From UBA7455 sp026713185 (lineage in GTDB: Bacteria > Pseudomonadota > Gammaproteobacteria > Pseudomonadales > Azotimanducaceae), in NCBI GenBank assembly GCA_963665785.1, contig OY762456.1, positions 1,302,001 to 1,366,000 of the forward strand: a DNA stretch of 64,000 nt, in the 5' to 3' direction. Shown piece by piece: positions 26,637-33,957 of the stretch (the stretch's first letter is position 1; the number at the start of each line of letters is the position of its first letter). The notes beneath the pieces were generated by a model. That model had not been told where the DNA came from. It made no database searches and was given only the letters and a program-made list of their open reading frames with translations. Made by a program: the position numbers and the translations under genes.

Positions 26637-28079
26637 TTAAGGTTCAGAATCAGACTGTGCGTAAACTGCAGTATAGCGATGTATATTGCCGTGGCAGTCA
26701 GTCAGGGTAAGCTGGTTGTTATTGGCTCTCTCTGTAAATCCGATCTGTCTCGCAGGGATGTTAAAAGACCGTGCTATATCAATGACCTCATTTGTTCTTG
26801 ATGGCGGAACATAGATTTCCATGCGATGGCCCATATTGAACACCTTGTACATTTCTTTCCAGTCGGTTCCGGATGCGGATTGAATGGCGTTGAATACGAC
26901 CGGTGGCGGGAATAGGTCATCTTTGACGAAATGAACACCCGATCCGAACTTCAGGCATTTGGTCTGAGCACCACCAGAGCAGTGGATTATTCCGTTTACT
27001 GCATCTGCCATTTCTGCAAGCAGCACCTGAACGACAGGTGCATAACTGCGGGTTGGACTCAGCAGCGCCTCACCAATTGAAAGCGATGAATCCGGTAATC
27101 GATCATCCAGTCTCCAGGGACCGCAGTAAACAAGATCCTTCGGCATATTAGAGTCGTAACTCTCCGGATATCGCCGGGCATAGTCATCATGCAACATGTC
27201 ATGGCGTGCGCTGGTTAATCCGTTGCTTCCAATTCCGCTGTTTTCTGTATCTTCGTAGGTACTTTGCCCTGCGGAAGCAAGTCCAATAATCGCTAGACCG
27301 GGTCTGATATCGTTGGTGATCACCCGGTCCTTCTGCATAATGGCTACGGCGCAGGAATCGACAACCACAGTACCCGTGAGGTCGCCAACATCGGCGGTTT
27401 CACCACCGCCGGGAAAGAGGTCAACCCCGTGATCCCGCATATTTGCCATAAATGCTTCAGCACCCTGAATCAAGGCGTTGACCACTTCACCCGGACAATT
27501 CAGTGCGTTTCGATTGATCGTGCTGGAAAAGACGATCCGGTCATTGACGCCGACGCATATCAGATCATCCAGATTCATGACGATACTGTCCTGGGCGATT
27601 CCATGGAATACTGAAGGGTCACCGGTTTCCTTGTAGTGCAGATATGCGATGATTGATTTTGAACCACTGCCGTCTGCATGAATGACATTACATTTATAGG
27701 GATCCCCCGAAAGAAAATCCTCTGTTATCTTGCAGAATGCACCGGGAAAAATGCCGTCATCGAGTTTGTCCACTGCATCATGTACTTCAGTTTTGTCAGC
27801 GCTGACCCCGCGTGCCTGATAACGACTTGTATCGGCATTCCTGTTCCCGGAAACCCGATAAACAGAACGGTCTCTGGCTTCAACAATGCCTCGAAATTCC
27901 AGTTGACGATATGCCTTCGCTACCGTATTGGTAGCGATACTGTTGGCATGGGCAAGAGACCTGATACTCGGCAGTTTTGAATCAGGGGCAAGATCACCAG
28001 AATTGATCGCGAAATGTATCTGATCAACGATTTGCCTGAAAACGGGGGTGGAAGCATCTTTGTCTACTCTGATTTTCAT
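26637..28079 (-). CDS. GntR winged-helix domain fused to PurM/AIR-synthase-like enzyme
   Basis: A 480-residue fusion. Residues 1-80 are a GntR/YtrA-type winged helix (PVFRQIVDQIHFAINSGDLA, LPSIRSLAHANSIATNTVAK, AYRQLEFRGIVEARD). From about residue 86 the sequence turns into a full-length AIR synthase of the type I associate with Bacteroidetes: SRYQARGVSADKTEVHDAVD, NVIHADGSGSKS, GIAQDSIVMNLDDLICVGVN, GGETADVGDLTGTVVVDS, GIGSNGLTSARHD and HCSGGAQTK. PurM converts FGAM to AIR with ATP. The nucleotide-binding loops look intact, so it may be an enzyme that binds DNA. ATG at 28079 follows GAGAG; a TTG at 28091 is an upstream alternative. An 8-bp dyad lies 13 bases upstream. Confidence 0.85.
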   Translation of the reverse strand: MKIRVDKDASTPVFRQIVDQIHFAINSGDLAPDSKLPSIRSLAHANSIATNTVAKAYRQLEFRGIVEARDRSVYRVSGNRNADTSRYQARGVSADKTEVHDAVDKLDDGIFPGAFCKITEDFLSGDPYKCNVIHADGSGSKSIIAYLHYKETGDPSVFHGIAQDSIVMNLDDLICVGVNDRIVFSSTINRNALNCPGEVVNALIQGAEAFMANMRDHGVDLFPGGGETADVGDLTGTVVVDSCAVAIMQKDRVITNDIRPGLAIIGLASAGQSTYEDTENSGIGSNGLTSARHDMLHDDYARRYPESYDSNMPKDLVYCGPWRLDDRLPDSSLSIGEALLSPTRSYAPVVQVLLAEMADAVNGIIHCSGGAQTKCLKFGSGVHFVKDDLFPPPVVFNAIQSASGTDWKEMYKVFNMGHRMEIYVPPSRTNEVIDIARSFNIPARQIGFTERANNNQLTLTDCHGNIHRYTAVYAQSDSEP

Positions 28080-28091
28080 ATTGTCTCTCAA

Positions 28092-28117
28092 ATCTGTATT
28101 ATAAATAGGATACAGAT
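28092..28117. promoter_or_regulatory. Perfect inverted repeat, likely GntR-type operator
   Basis: ATCTGTAT and its exact complement ATACAGAT are separated by ten bases. The site is 13 bases upstream of the GntR-PurM start codon and within the 114-base region shared with divergent hisH. Dyads of this kind are typical operators for GntR dimers. Binding here would block the minus-strand gene's translation-start region or promoter and could also affect hisH-hisF. Confidence 0.6.
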
Positions 28118-28163
28118 AGTTTCAATAGATAGCAAAATGCGCGCGCAGAGACATGCCTATGGC

Positions 28164-28169
28164 TATAAT
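28164..28169 (+). promoter_or_regulatory. Possible -10 element for hisH
   Basis: A consensus TATAAT lies 25 bases upstream of the hisH ATG, after the sequence ATGGC. No good -35 is found 17 bases further upstream (GCGCGC there). If used, it may depend on an upstream TG element or an activator. It lies about 50 bases downstream of the dyad at 28092. Confidence 0.35.
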
Positions 28170-28193
28170 GCGCACTCCCGAACTGGAGATAAG

Positions 28194-28811
28194 ATGTTAG
28201 CGATTGTCGATTATGACGCAGGGAACCTGCGCAGTGTTCAGCGTGCCTGTCTCCGGGTAGGACTTGATGCAACCATCTCGGCTGATCCGGAGGTAGTGGT
28301 CAAGGCGGAAAAAGTTATTTTCCCTGGTGTGGGTTCCGCTGTCAGTGCAGTAGATACATTGCAGTCCCGTGGATTGGACCAGGCTCTACTGGAATGCTTT
28401 CAATCCGGCAAACCCATTCTGGGAATCTGCCTGGGTCTTCAGATTGCCCTTGAATATACCCAGGAGGGTAACAAACAGTGTCTGGGTATCGTTGCCGGCG
28501 CCTGTGAACGGTTTTCTTTCACGGAGAGAACCTTGAAGGTCCCTCATATTGGCTGGAACGAACTGGAAATTGTCCGTGATCACCCCATGCTCAAATCTGT
28601 TCAGAGTGGAGACGAATTCTATTTTGTACACAGTTACTTTGCATGCCCGGAATCACCCGATCATATATTCGGACAAACAACATACGGTGATACAACTTTT
28701 ATCAGTGTACTGGGTCGGGATAATTTTTTTGCCACACAGTTTCACCTGGAAAAAAGTGGAGAGACCGGACTCCGTCTGCTGTCCGGATTTGCAGAATGGC
28801 AGGGGGATTGA
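28194..28811 (+). CDS. hisH: Imidazole glycerol phosphate synthase glutaminase subunit
   Basis: A 205-residue class I glutamine amidotransferase. MLAIVDYDAGNLRSVQRA is the usual N-terminus. The nucleophile elbow is ILGICLGLQIALEY with its Cys, and the His/Glu pair is seen in ATQFHLEKSG. It supplies ammonia to HisF. ATG at 28194 has GGAGAT upstream; the frame is open to 28014 but only this start fits the family. It is followed directly by hisF without hisA, unlike the usual gammaproteobacterial hisBHAF order. The adjacent GntR-PurM gene suggests purine-linked regulation. Confidence 0.9.
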   Translation: MLAIVDYDAGNLRSVQRACLRVGLDATISADPEVVVKAEKVIFPGVGSAVSAVDTLQSRGLDQALLECFQSGKPILGICLGLQIALEYTQEGNKQCLGIVAGACERFSFTERTLKVPHIGWNELEIVRDHPMLKSVQSGDEFYFVHSYFACPESPDHIFGQTTYGDTTFISVLGRDNFFATQFHLEKSGETGLRLLSGFAEWQGD

Positions 28812-28940
28812 CGGTATGTTGAGTAAACGTGTTATTTCTTGTCTGGCAGGAGAATTGACGGCATGTTGAGTAAACGTGTTATTTCTTGTCTGGCAGGAGA
28901 ATTGACGGCATGTTGAGTAAACGTATTATTTCTTGTCTGG
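28807..28940 (+). repeat. Three tandem 47-bp copies of the hisF translation-start region
   Basis: Near-identical units start at 28807, 28854 and 28901 (the last runs into hisF). Each carries an ATG followed by the first nine codons of hisF. The ATGs are at 28816, 28863 and 28910. Because 47 is not a multiple of three, the first two copies read out of frame as two 17-codon mini-ORFs (28816-28869 and 28863-28916). Each overlaps the next ATG by seven bases. The junction between units creates a Shine-Dalgarno-like AGGAGA before the second and third ATGs. Confidence 0.9.
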
Positions 28941-29689
28941 ATGTTCGCGATGGCAGGTTGGCGAAAAGTGTAAAGTTCGTTGATACGCGGGACATTGGGG
29001 ACCCGGTGTTAAAAGCGAAGGAGTATTACGACGATGGATTGGATGAACTGGTACTGTACGATATCACCGCATCCAGCGAGAACCGGAACATCATGCTCGA
29101 TGTGGTTGAGCAGGTTGCTTCCGAGATTTATATTCCTTTTTCAGTCGGCGGTGGAATCCGAAGTGTCGAAGATGCAAACAGATTGCTCTGGGCTGGCGCA
29201 GAGAAAATCAATGTCAATTCCGCTGCAGTTCAACGGCCGGAATTGATCGAGGAATGTGCCCGTGCGATTGGCAATCAGAATACAGTGTTATCCATTGACA
29301 TACTGAAAGTGAAAACCTGTCGTGAATTCCCCAGTGGTTACGAAGTGGTCATCAACGGAGGTCGGACCCGGATGGGTATTGATGCGTTGAAGTGGGCTTT
29401 GCAGGGCGAGGAACTGGGGGCAGGGGAACTGGTGCTCAATTCAATCGATGCGGATGGCACCCGGGATGGCTATGAAATCAATCTCACGCGGATGATTGCA
29501 GAGGCTGTATCCATTCCGGTAATTGCCTCAGGTGGCGCTGGTAAGCCTGAACATCTTTACGAAGTACTGACCGAAGGTCGGGCTGATGCAGCACTGGTAG
29601 CATCAATGGTTCATTACAATGAATATACCGTCAGTGACCTGAAACGTTACCTTGATGAACGTGGTGTCAAGGTAAGGCTCCGGTTTTAG
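28910..29689 (+). CDS. hisF: Imidazole glycerol phosphate synthase cyclase subunit
   Basis: A 259-residue (beta-alpha)8 protein. The catalytic aspartates are in SCLDVRDGRLAKSVKFVD (the Asp11 equivalent) and LSIDILKVKT (the Asp130 equivalent). IPVIASGGAGKPEHLYEV and the early IPFSVGGGIRSVEDA are the phosphate-binding loops. With HisH it turns PRFAR into imidazole glycerol phosphate and AICAR. ATG at 28910 is the third of three repeated starts and the only one in frame. Upstream mini-ORFs probably modulate its translation. Sequence details such as FPSGYEVVINGGRTRMGID differ from the enterobacterial form, so a specialised HisF is possible. Confidence 0.87.
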   Translation: MLSKRIISCLDVRDGRLAKSVKFVDTRDIGDPVLKAKEYYDDGLDELVLYDITASSENRNIMLDVVEQVASEIYIPFSVGGGIRSVEDANRLLWAGAEKINVNSAAVQRPELIEECARAIGNQNTVLSIDILKVKTCREFPSGYEVVINGGRTRMGIDALKWALQGEELGAGELVLNSIDADGTRDGYEINLTRMIAEAVSIPVIASGGAGKPEHLYEVLTEGRADAALVASMVHYNEYTVSDLKRYLDERGVKVRLRF

Positions 29690-29708
29690 GCAGGCCTGTG
29701 AGGTGATC

Positions 29709-29918
29709 GTGGAAGAACCCCCGCTGAAACAGTTACAAAATCTGGAATCGAGAATTGCATTCCAGGAAGATCTCCTGCAGAAACTGGATGACGCACTGTC
29801 CGGTCAACAGCGTCAACTGCTGGAAATGCAGCGTCACATTGAGCTATTGACGCAGCAGATTAAAGTCCTGATGCAGGAGATTCCTGATACACCTGAATCT
29901 CCCCCACCACACTATTAG
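29709..29918 (+). CDS. slyX: SlyX family protein
   Basis: A 69-residue, mostly helical protein with heptad-like pattern (LQNLESRIAFQEDLLQKLDD, then QQRQLLEMQRHIELLTQQIK) and a proline-rich end with PPPHY. This matches the SlyX family, whose role is not established. The GTG at 29709 sits five bases after GAGG; a GTG at 29703 is in frame as an alternative. It is 19 bases after hisF and may be read through from it. Confidence 0.85.
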   Translation: MEEPPLKQLQNLESRIAFQEDLLQKLDDALSGQQRQLLEMQRHIELLTQQIKVLMQEIPDTPESPPPHY

Positions 29919-29998
29919 GAGCCTTCAGCGGGCCAATCACTCGCCCTGCCGCTGTCGCGGAACAAACAGGCCGGCTTACCTGGATTATTTTGTCATGT
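29919..29998 (+). repeat. Interspersed repeat family I, copy A
   Basis: This is an 80-base element that aligns with the minus strand of 20353-20437 and partly with 54088-54127. It begins right after the slyX stop. Blocks GAGCCTTCAGCGGGCCAA, CTGTCGCGG and AACAGGCCGG are shared. The rest of the 422-base gap 29919-30341 holds the family II repeat at 30179 and otherwise no gene I can support. Confidence 0.82.
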
Positions 29999-30178
29999 GC
30001 TTCCCCCGCATGCCTGTAGTCATGCTCCTCCAACTCGGCGCTCCGACATTATGCTTGCGCAAACGAACACCCCAAAGCCATCTGCTGTATGTCGGGAATA
30101 GTGTGTGTTTGATAGCATCGTACAGGGTGGTTGCCCCGAAACCCGGGTTTAGACACAATTTGTAGGATGAGAGTCTGG

Positions 30179-30304
30179 AGCAGACTGACTTGCTGCGGAT
30201 AACCCAGATTGGCCATTTTTTCTGCTTGTTTGCCTGAAAAAAGCAAAAAATATGACTCTATCAGGCTTGCCCTCGCTACGGTCGCAGTTGACGGAAAGCC
30301 TCCT
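30179..30304 (+). repeat. Interspersed repeat family II, copy D
   Basis: This intergenic element aligns with the minus strand of 57021-57157. Shared blocks are CAGACTGAC, CTGCGGA, GATTGGCCAT, TTTTCTGCTT, AAAAATATGACTC and CCCTCGCTACGGTCGCAGTT. This copy is shorter because about 20 A+T-rich central bases present in the other copy are missing. It lies downstream of the cold-shock gene. I see no protein-coding content. Confidence 0.8.
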
Positions 30305-30341
30305 GGTGGTCGATGCCTGCACGTTTCCCGTGACAGGTCAA

Positions 30342-30551
30342 TCAGATTTCAGCAACATCCTCGGCCTGAAAGCCTTTTTCGGTCTCTGAAATCGTAAACT
30401 CTACTTGTGCCCCCTGTTTCAGGGTACGGTAACCTTCACCACGAATTGATCGAAAATGAACAAAGACATCTTCTCCCCCCGCTCTTTCAATGAACCCGAA
30501 TCCCTTGGCGTCGTTGAACCACTTGACGGTCCCTGACTGTCTCTCGGACAT
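30342..30551 (-). CDS. Cold-shock domain protein
   Basis: A 69-residue CspA-type OB-fold protein. RNP1 is seen as KGFGFI and RNP2 as DVFVHF, within SGTVKWFNDAKGFGFIERAG. It binds single-stranded RNA/DNA as a chaperone. The ATG at 30551 follows AGAGG by eight bases; an in-frame TTG six bases upstream is not needed. The gene stands alone between valS and a repeat-rich gap. Its 120-base 5' region before valS may hold a long leader, as in other csp genes, but I see no defined cold box. Confidence 0.92.
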   Translation of the reverse strand: MSERQSGTVKWFNDAKGFGFIERAGGEDVFVHFRSIRGEGYRTLKQGAQVEFTISETEKGFQAEDVAEI

Positions 30552-30677
30552 AGCCAATACCTCTTTGTTAATCGAACTCTCGACAAAAAGCCGAAAACTG
30601 CATTAAGACACATAGTATAAACCCTGATCAAGGTTTTTCTACCATCTGTTTTGTCCGCAACAATCGTTTTGACGCCA

Positions 30678-33434
30678 TTACAGTCTTTCGATCATGTTGC
30701 GCTGTTCTTGCAGTTTTTCCAGAGCAGCCATGATATCGACCATTTTATCTTTTTCCTTCTGTACAACATCCTCTGGCGCGTTTGCGAGGAAACCCTGATT
30801 TCCGAGTTTGCCCGCAGTGCGTTTATAGTCCTTTTCCCTGCGTTCTATCTCTTTATCCAGTCGGGAGATCTCCGCTTCCTTGTCAATTAAACCTTCCAGA
30901 GGTACGAGCAATTGCATTTCACCAACCAGATGGGTTGATGCGGGAGGTTTTTCTGCATCCGGGAGCAGCCAGTCGATGCCTTTCGGTTTGATGAGAAATT
31001 CAAACAACATACGGTGTTTTTCAAGCAGGGAGTGGTCCAGGTCGCAGCCATTGAATAGCAGGATGGGTATGGGTGTACCAGGTGAAATATTCATTTCACC
31101 ACGAATGTTGCGCGTCCCTGTGACCACATCCTTGATCCAGCGCATTTCATCGATAGCCGCAGCATCGATCAGATTCGGGTCACATGACGGAAACGACTGC
31201 AGCATGATCGTTACACCCTCACCCCGGATCTGTCTGGGAATCTGTTGCCAGATTTCTTCCGTAATGAAGGGCAGGAATGGATGTGCCAGACGCAAGGTCT
31301 CTTCCAGCACCCTGAGCAATGTAAAGTGTTTAGCTGCAATCCGTGCCTGCGAAATGTTGGTGGTATTCAGAACAGGTTTGGTCAATTCTACATACCAGTC
31401 ACAGAATTCGTCCCGGATGAATTCATAAACTGCCCTGGATGCCAGGTCAAAACGGTAAGTATCCATGGCAAGGTTCACTGCCCTGATTGTCTTGTGTAAT
31501 TCGGCAACGATCCAGCAATCGATGACATCCGTTGTCAGTTCATCATCAGGATTATAATCTCCGGTATTCAGAAAAACGTATTTGGCAGCATTCCAGAGCT
31601 TGTTGCAGAAGTTTCCGTAACCCTCCACCCTCTTCATGTCGAAACGCATTGATCGGGCGCTTGTGGCAATGGAGTAGAAGGTAAACCTCAGAGCATCCGT
31701 GCCGAACGGTTTAATCCCTTCCGGGAATTCTTTCTTTGTATCCCTGGCGATACGTTCCGCCATCCTGGGCTGCATCAGGTTTTCCGTTCGTTTTGTAATC
31801 AAATCGTCCAGTGAGATACCATCGATGATGTCCAAAGGATCAAGGCCGTTGCCTTTGGACTTGGATTGTTTACGGCCATCCACATCGGTCACTATACCGG
31901 TGACATAGACTTCTCTGAACGGGACTTCGCCGGTAAATTTCAACGTCATCATAATCATCTTGGAGACCCAGATGGTGATGATGTCATGGCCTGTGACCAT
32001 CACATTAGTTGGGTGAAAAGTCTCCATTTCGGGCGTTTTATCCGGCCATCCCAGTGTTGAGAAAGTCCACAGGGCAGAAGAGAACCAGGTATCAAGAACA
32101 TCCTCATCCTGCGACAGCGATATATCTTCAGAAAGTTGATGCCTGTAACGTACTTCCTCTTCGCTGCGCCCGACATATACCCTGCCGTCCGGGTCATACC
32201 AGGCAGGGATTCTATGCCCCCACCATTGCTGCCGGCTGATATTCCAGTCCTGAATGTTGCGCATCCAGACAAAATAGGTGTTCTCGTAATTCTTTGGTAT
32301 GAATTTGATGTCACCGTCTTCCACCGCCTTGATAGCGGTCTCGGCGAGAGGTTTGATCTTTACAAACCACTGGTCACTGAGCCAGGGTTCCACGGCAACT
32401 CCGGATCTCTCACCCCGTGGTACTGCCATTTTATGAGATTCCGTTTTTGCAAGCAGGTTCTGGCTTTCAAGATCATCAACAATCGCCTTCCTGGCAACAT
32501 AACGGTCCATGCCACGGTACTGCACGGGTGCGTTGTCATTGATCGTCGCATCATCATTAAAGATGTTGATCACGGGCAGGTCATGCCGCCGGCCCATGTC
32601 ATAGTCATTAAAGTCATGAGCGGGCGTGATTTTGACGCAACCACTGCCGAACGTCTTATCAACATGGCGGTCTGCAATCACGGGAATACTCCGGCCGGTC
32701 AGCGGCAGGATGATCTCCCGGCCAATGAGATCCTGGTAACGGTTGTCATCAGGATGTACAGCTACGGCGGTATCGCCGAGCATGGTTTCGGGTCTCGTGG
32801 TTGCAACTATCACGTGGTTTTCCGGATTAGAGGCAATGGGATAGCGCAGATACCACAAATGCCCCTGCTCTTCCTCGGATACGACTTCAAGGTCAGAAAT
32901 CGAAGTTCTGAGCACCGGGTCCCAGTTGACCAGGCGCTTGCCGCGATAGATCAATCCTTCGTCAAACAGACGTACGAAAACCTCCAGTACAGCCCGGGAA
33001 AGACCTTCGTCCAGGGTGAAGCGTTCGCTGCCCCAGTGCAGTGAGGCGCCCAGGCGACGGAGTTGCTGCGTAATGGAACTGCCGGATTCTTCTTTCCACC
33101 TCCACACTCGCTCAAGAAATGCCTCCCGACCTATGTCAACAGGCTTTATGCCTTCAGCGGCCAACTGTTCGGTAACAATCATCTGCGTAGCGATACCCGC
33201 ATGGTCTGTACCCATTTGCCACAGGGTATTTTTCCCTTTCATTCGCTGGTAACGAATGAGTGCATCCACCAGACTGTGCTGGAAAGCATGGCCCAGATGC
33301 AGAGTACCTGTTACGTTGGGTGGTGGAATAGCAATACTGAACGGTGTACCGTGACCGCCGGGTGCAAAGTAGTTACATCGTTCCCACTCGCGATACCAGC
33401 GTTGTTCAATGTCATGTGGTTGATACTTGTCCAT
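30678..33434 (-). CDS. valS: Valyl-tRNA synthetase
   Basis: A 918-residue class Ia synthetase. The HIGH motif appears as PPNVTGTLHLGHAFQ near residue 40. The editing domain carries TTRPETMLGDTAVAVHP near 215. The KMSKS loop reads GRKQSKSKGN, with Gln in place of the usual Met. The C-terminal coiled coil (DKEAEISRLDKEIERREKDY) is typical of ValRS. The start is ATG at 33434, with GTG immediately before it as an alternative. It ends the minus-strand order pepA, holC, valS, a standard gammaproteobacterial arrangement. Confidence 0.96.
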   Translation of the reverse strand: MDKYQPHDIEQRWYREWERCNYFAPGGHGTPFSIAIPPPNVTGTLHLGHAFQHSLVDALIRYQRMKGKNTLWQMGTDHAGIATQMIVTEQLAAEGIKPVDIGREAFLERVWRWKEESGSSITQQLRRLGASLHWGSERFTLDEGLSRAVLEVFVRLFDEGLIYRGKRLVNWDPVLRTSISDLEVVSEEEQGHLWYLRYPIASNPENHVIVATTRPETMLGDTAVAVHPDDNRYQDLIGREIILPLTGRSIPVIADRHVDKTFGSGCVKITPAHDFNDYDMGRRHDLPVINIFNDDATINDNAPVQYRGMDRYVARKAIVDDLESQNLLAKTESHKMAVPRGERSGVAVEPWLSDQWFVKIKPLAETAIKAVEDGDIKFIPKNYENTYFVWMRNIQDWNISRQQWWGHRIPAWYDPDGRVYVGRSEEEVRYRHQLSEDISLSQDEDVLDTWFSSALWTFSTLGWPDKTPEMETFHPTNVMVTGHDIITIWVSKMIMMTLKFTGEVPFREVYVTGIVTDVDGRKQSKSKGNGLDPLDIIDGISLDDLITKRTENLMQPRMAERIARDTKKEFPEGIKPFGTDALRFTFYSIATSARSMRFDMKRVEGYGNFCNKLWNAAKYVFLNTGDYNPDDELTTDVIDCWIVAELHKTIRAVNLAMDTYRFDLASRAVYEFIRDEFCDWYVELTKPVLNTTNISQARIAAKHFTLLRVLEETLRLAHPFLPFITEEIWQQIPRQIRGEGVTIMLQSFPSCDPNLIDAAAIDEMRWIKDVVTGTRNIRGEMNISPGTPIPILLFNGCDLDHSLLEKHRMLFEFLIKPKGIDWLLPDAEKPPASTHLVGEMQLLVPLEGLIDKEAEISRLDKEIERREKDYKRTAGKLGNQGFLANAPEDVVQKEKDKMVDIMAALEKLQEQRNMIERL

Positions 33435-33519
33435 CACTCCAGGCTATTTGAGATGAAGGCGCGATTATACCTGTAATCGGCAACTGCGTTTATTGCATCA
33501 ACTCTGCTATCTTTCAGGT

Positions 33520-33957
33520 TCATCCGGGGGGAGTCCGGGCTTTTATTTGATGGTAGTCAAGGTTATACCCCCGGTCTTTGTAAAATCGAAAATTCTGCCG
33601 TGCCAGGTTACGACTGTTTTCGTCTGCAGGCACTACCTCAGCTACGCGTTCAAAGCGACTGAAAAAGTCCGGGACAGTATCTGCCAGGTTAATCATGACT
33701 TCCTGATGTTCTGTCGGTTCTTCCATCACACCGATCCTGACAGGCACAGAGAACTCGTCACTGCTGTAGAGAGCATGTGGAATGAACCGATCATCAGCAA
33801 AAGACCAGAGCATCTCGTCCAGTAATCCCGCGTTCACCTTATTCCCCGTATGAACATGAATCCTGTATCCCCGGTGATACACCAGTTCAATCAAGCGACA
33901 AGCGAACTGCAGCGCGGTCTCGCCCTGGCTGATCTGATAGAAGATAATCCGGGTCAT
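33520..33957 (-). CDS. holC: DNA polymerase III subunit chi
   Basis: A 145-residue protein. The N-terminus MTRIIFYQISQ and the later RGYRIHVHTGNKVNAGLLDE with LWSFADDRFIPHAL are characteristic of HolC, which links the clamp loader to SSB. The ATG overlaps the pepA stop by four bases (ATGA), so it is coupled to pepA. The C-terminus is slightly longer and proline-rich (ARTPPG). Synteny with pepA and valS supports the call. Confidence 0.92.
   Translation of the reverse strand: MTRIIFYQISQGETALQFACRLIELVYHRGYRIHVHTGNKVNAGLLDEMLWSFADDRFIPHALYSSDEFSVPVRIGVMEEPTEHQEVMINLADTVPDFFSRFERVAEVVPADENSRNLARQNFRFYKDRGYNLDYHQIKARTPPG

Noticed and set aside
28816..28916. Two real small proteins before hisF
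   Set aside because: They are out-of-frame copies of the hisF start; better described as a tandem duplication with possible control effect.
32136..33044. 302-codon plus-strand ORF
   Set aside because: It lies wholly antisense to valS, has no family motif and follows valS codon structure; a shadow frame.
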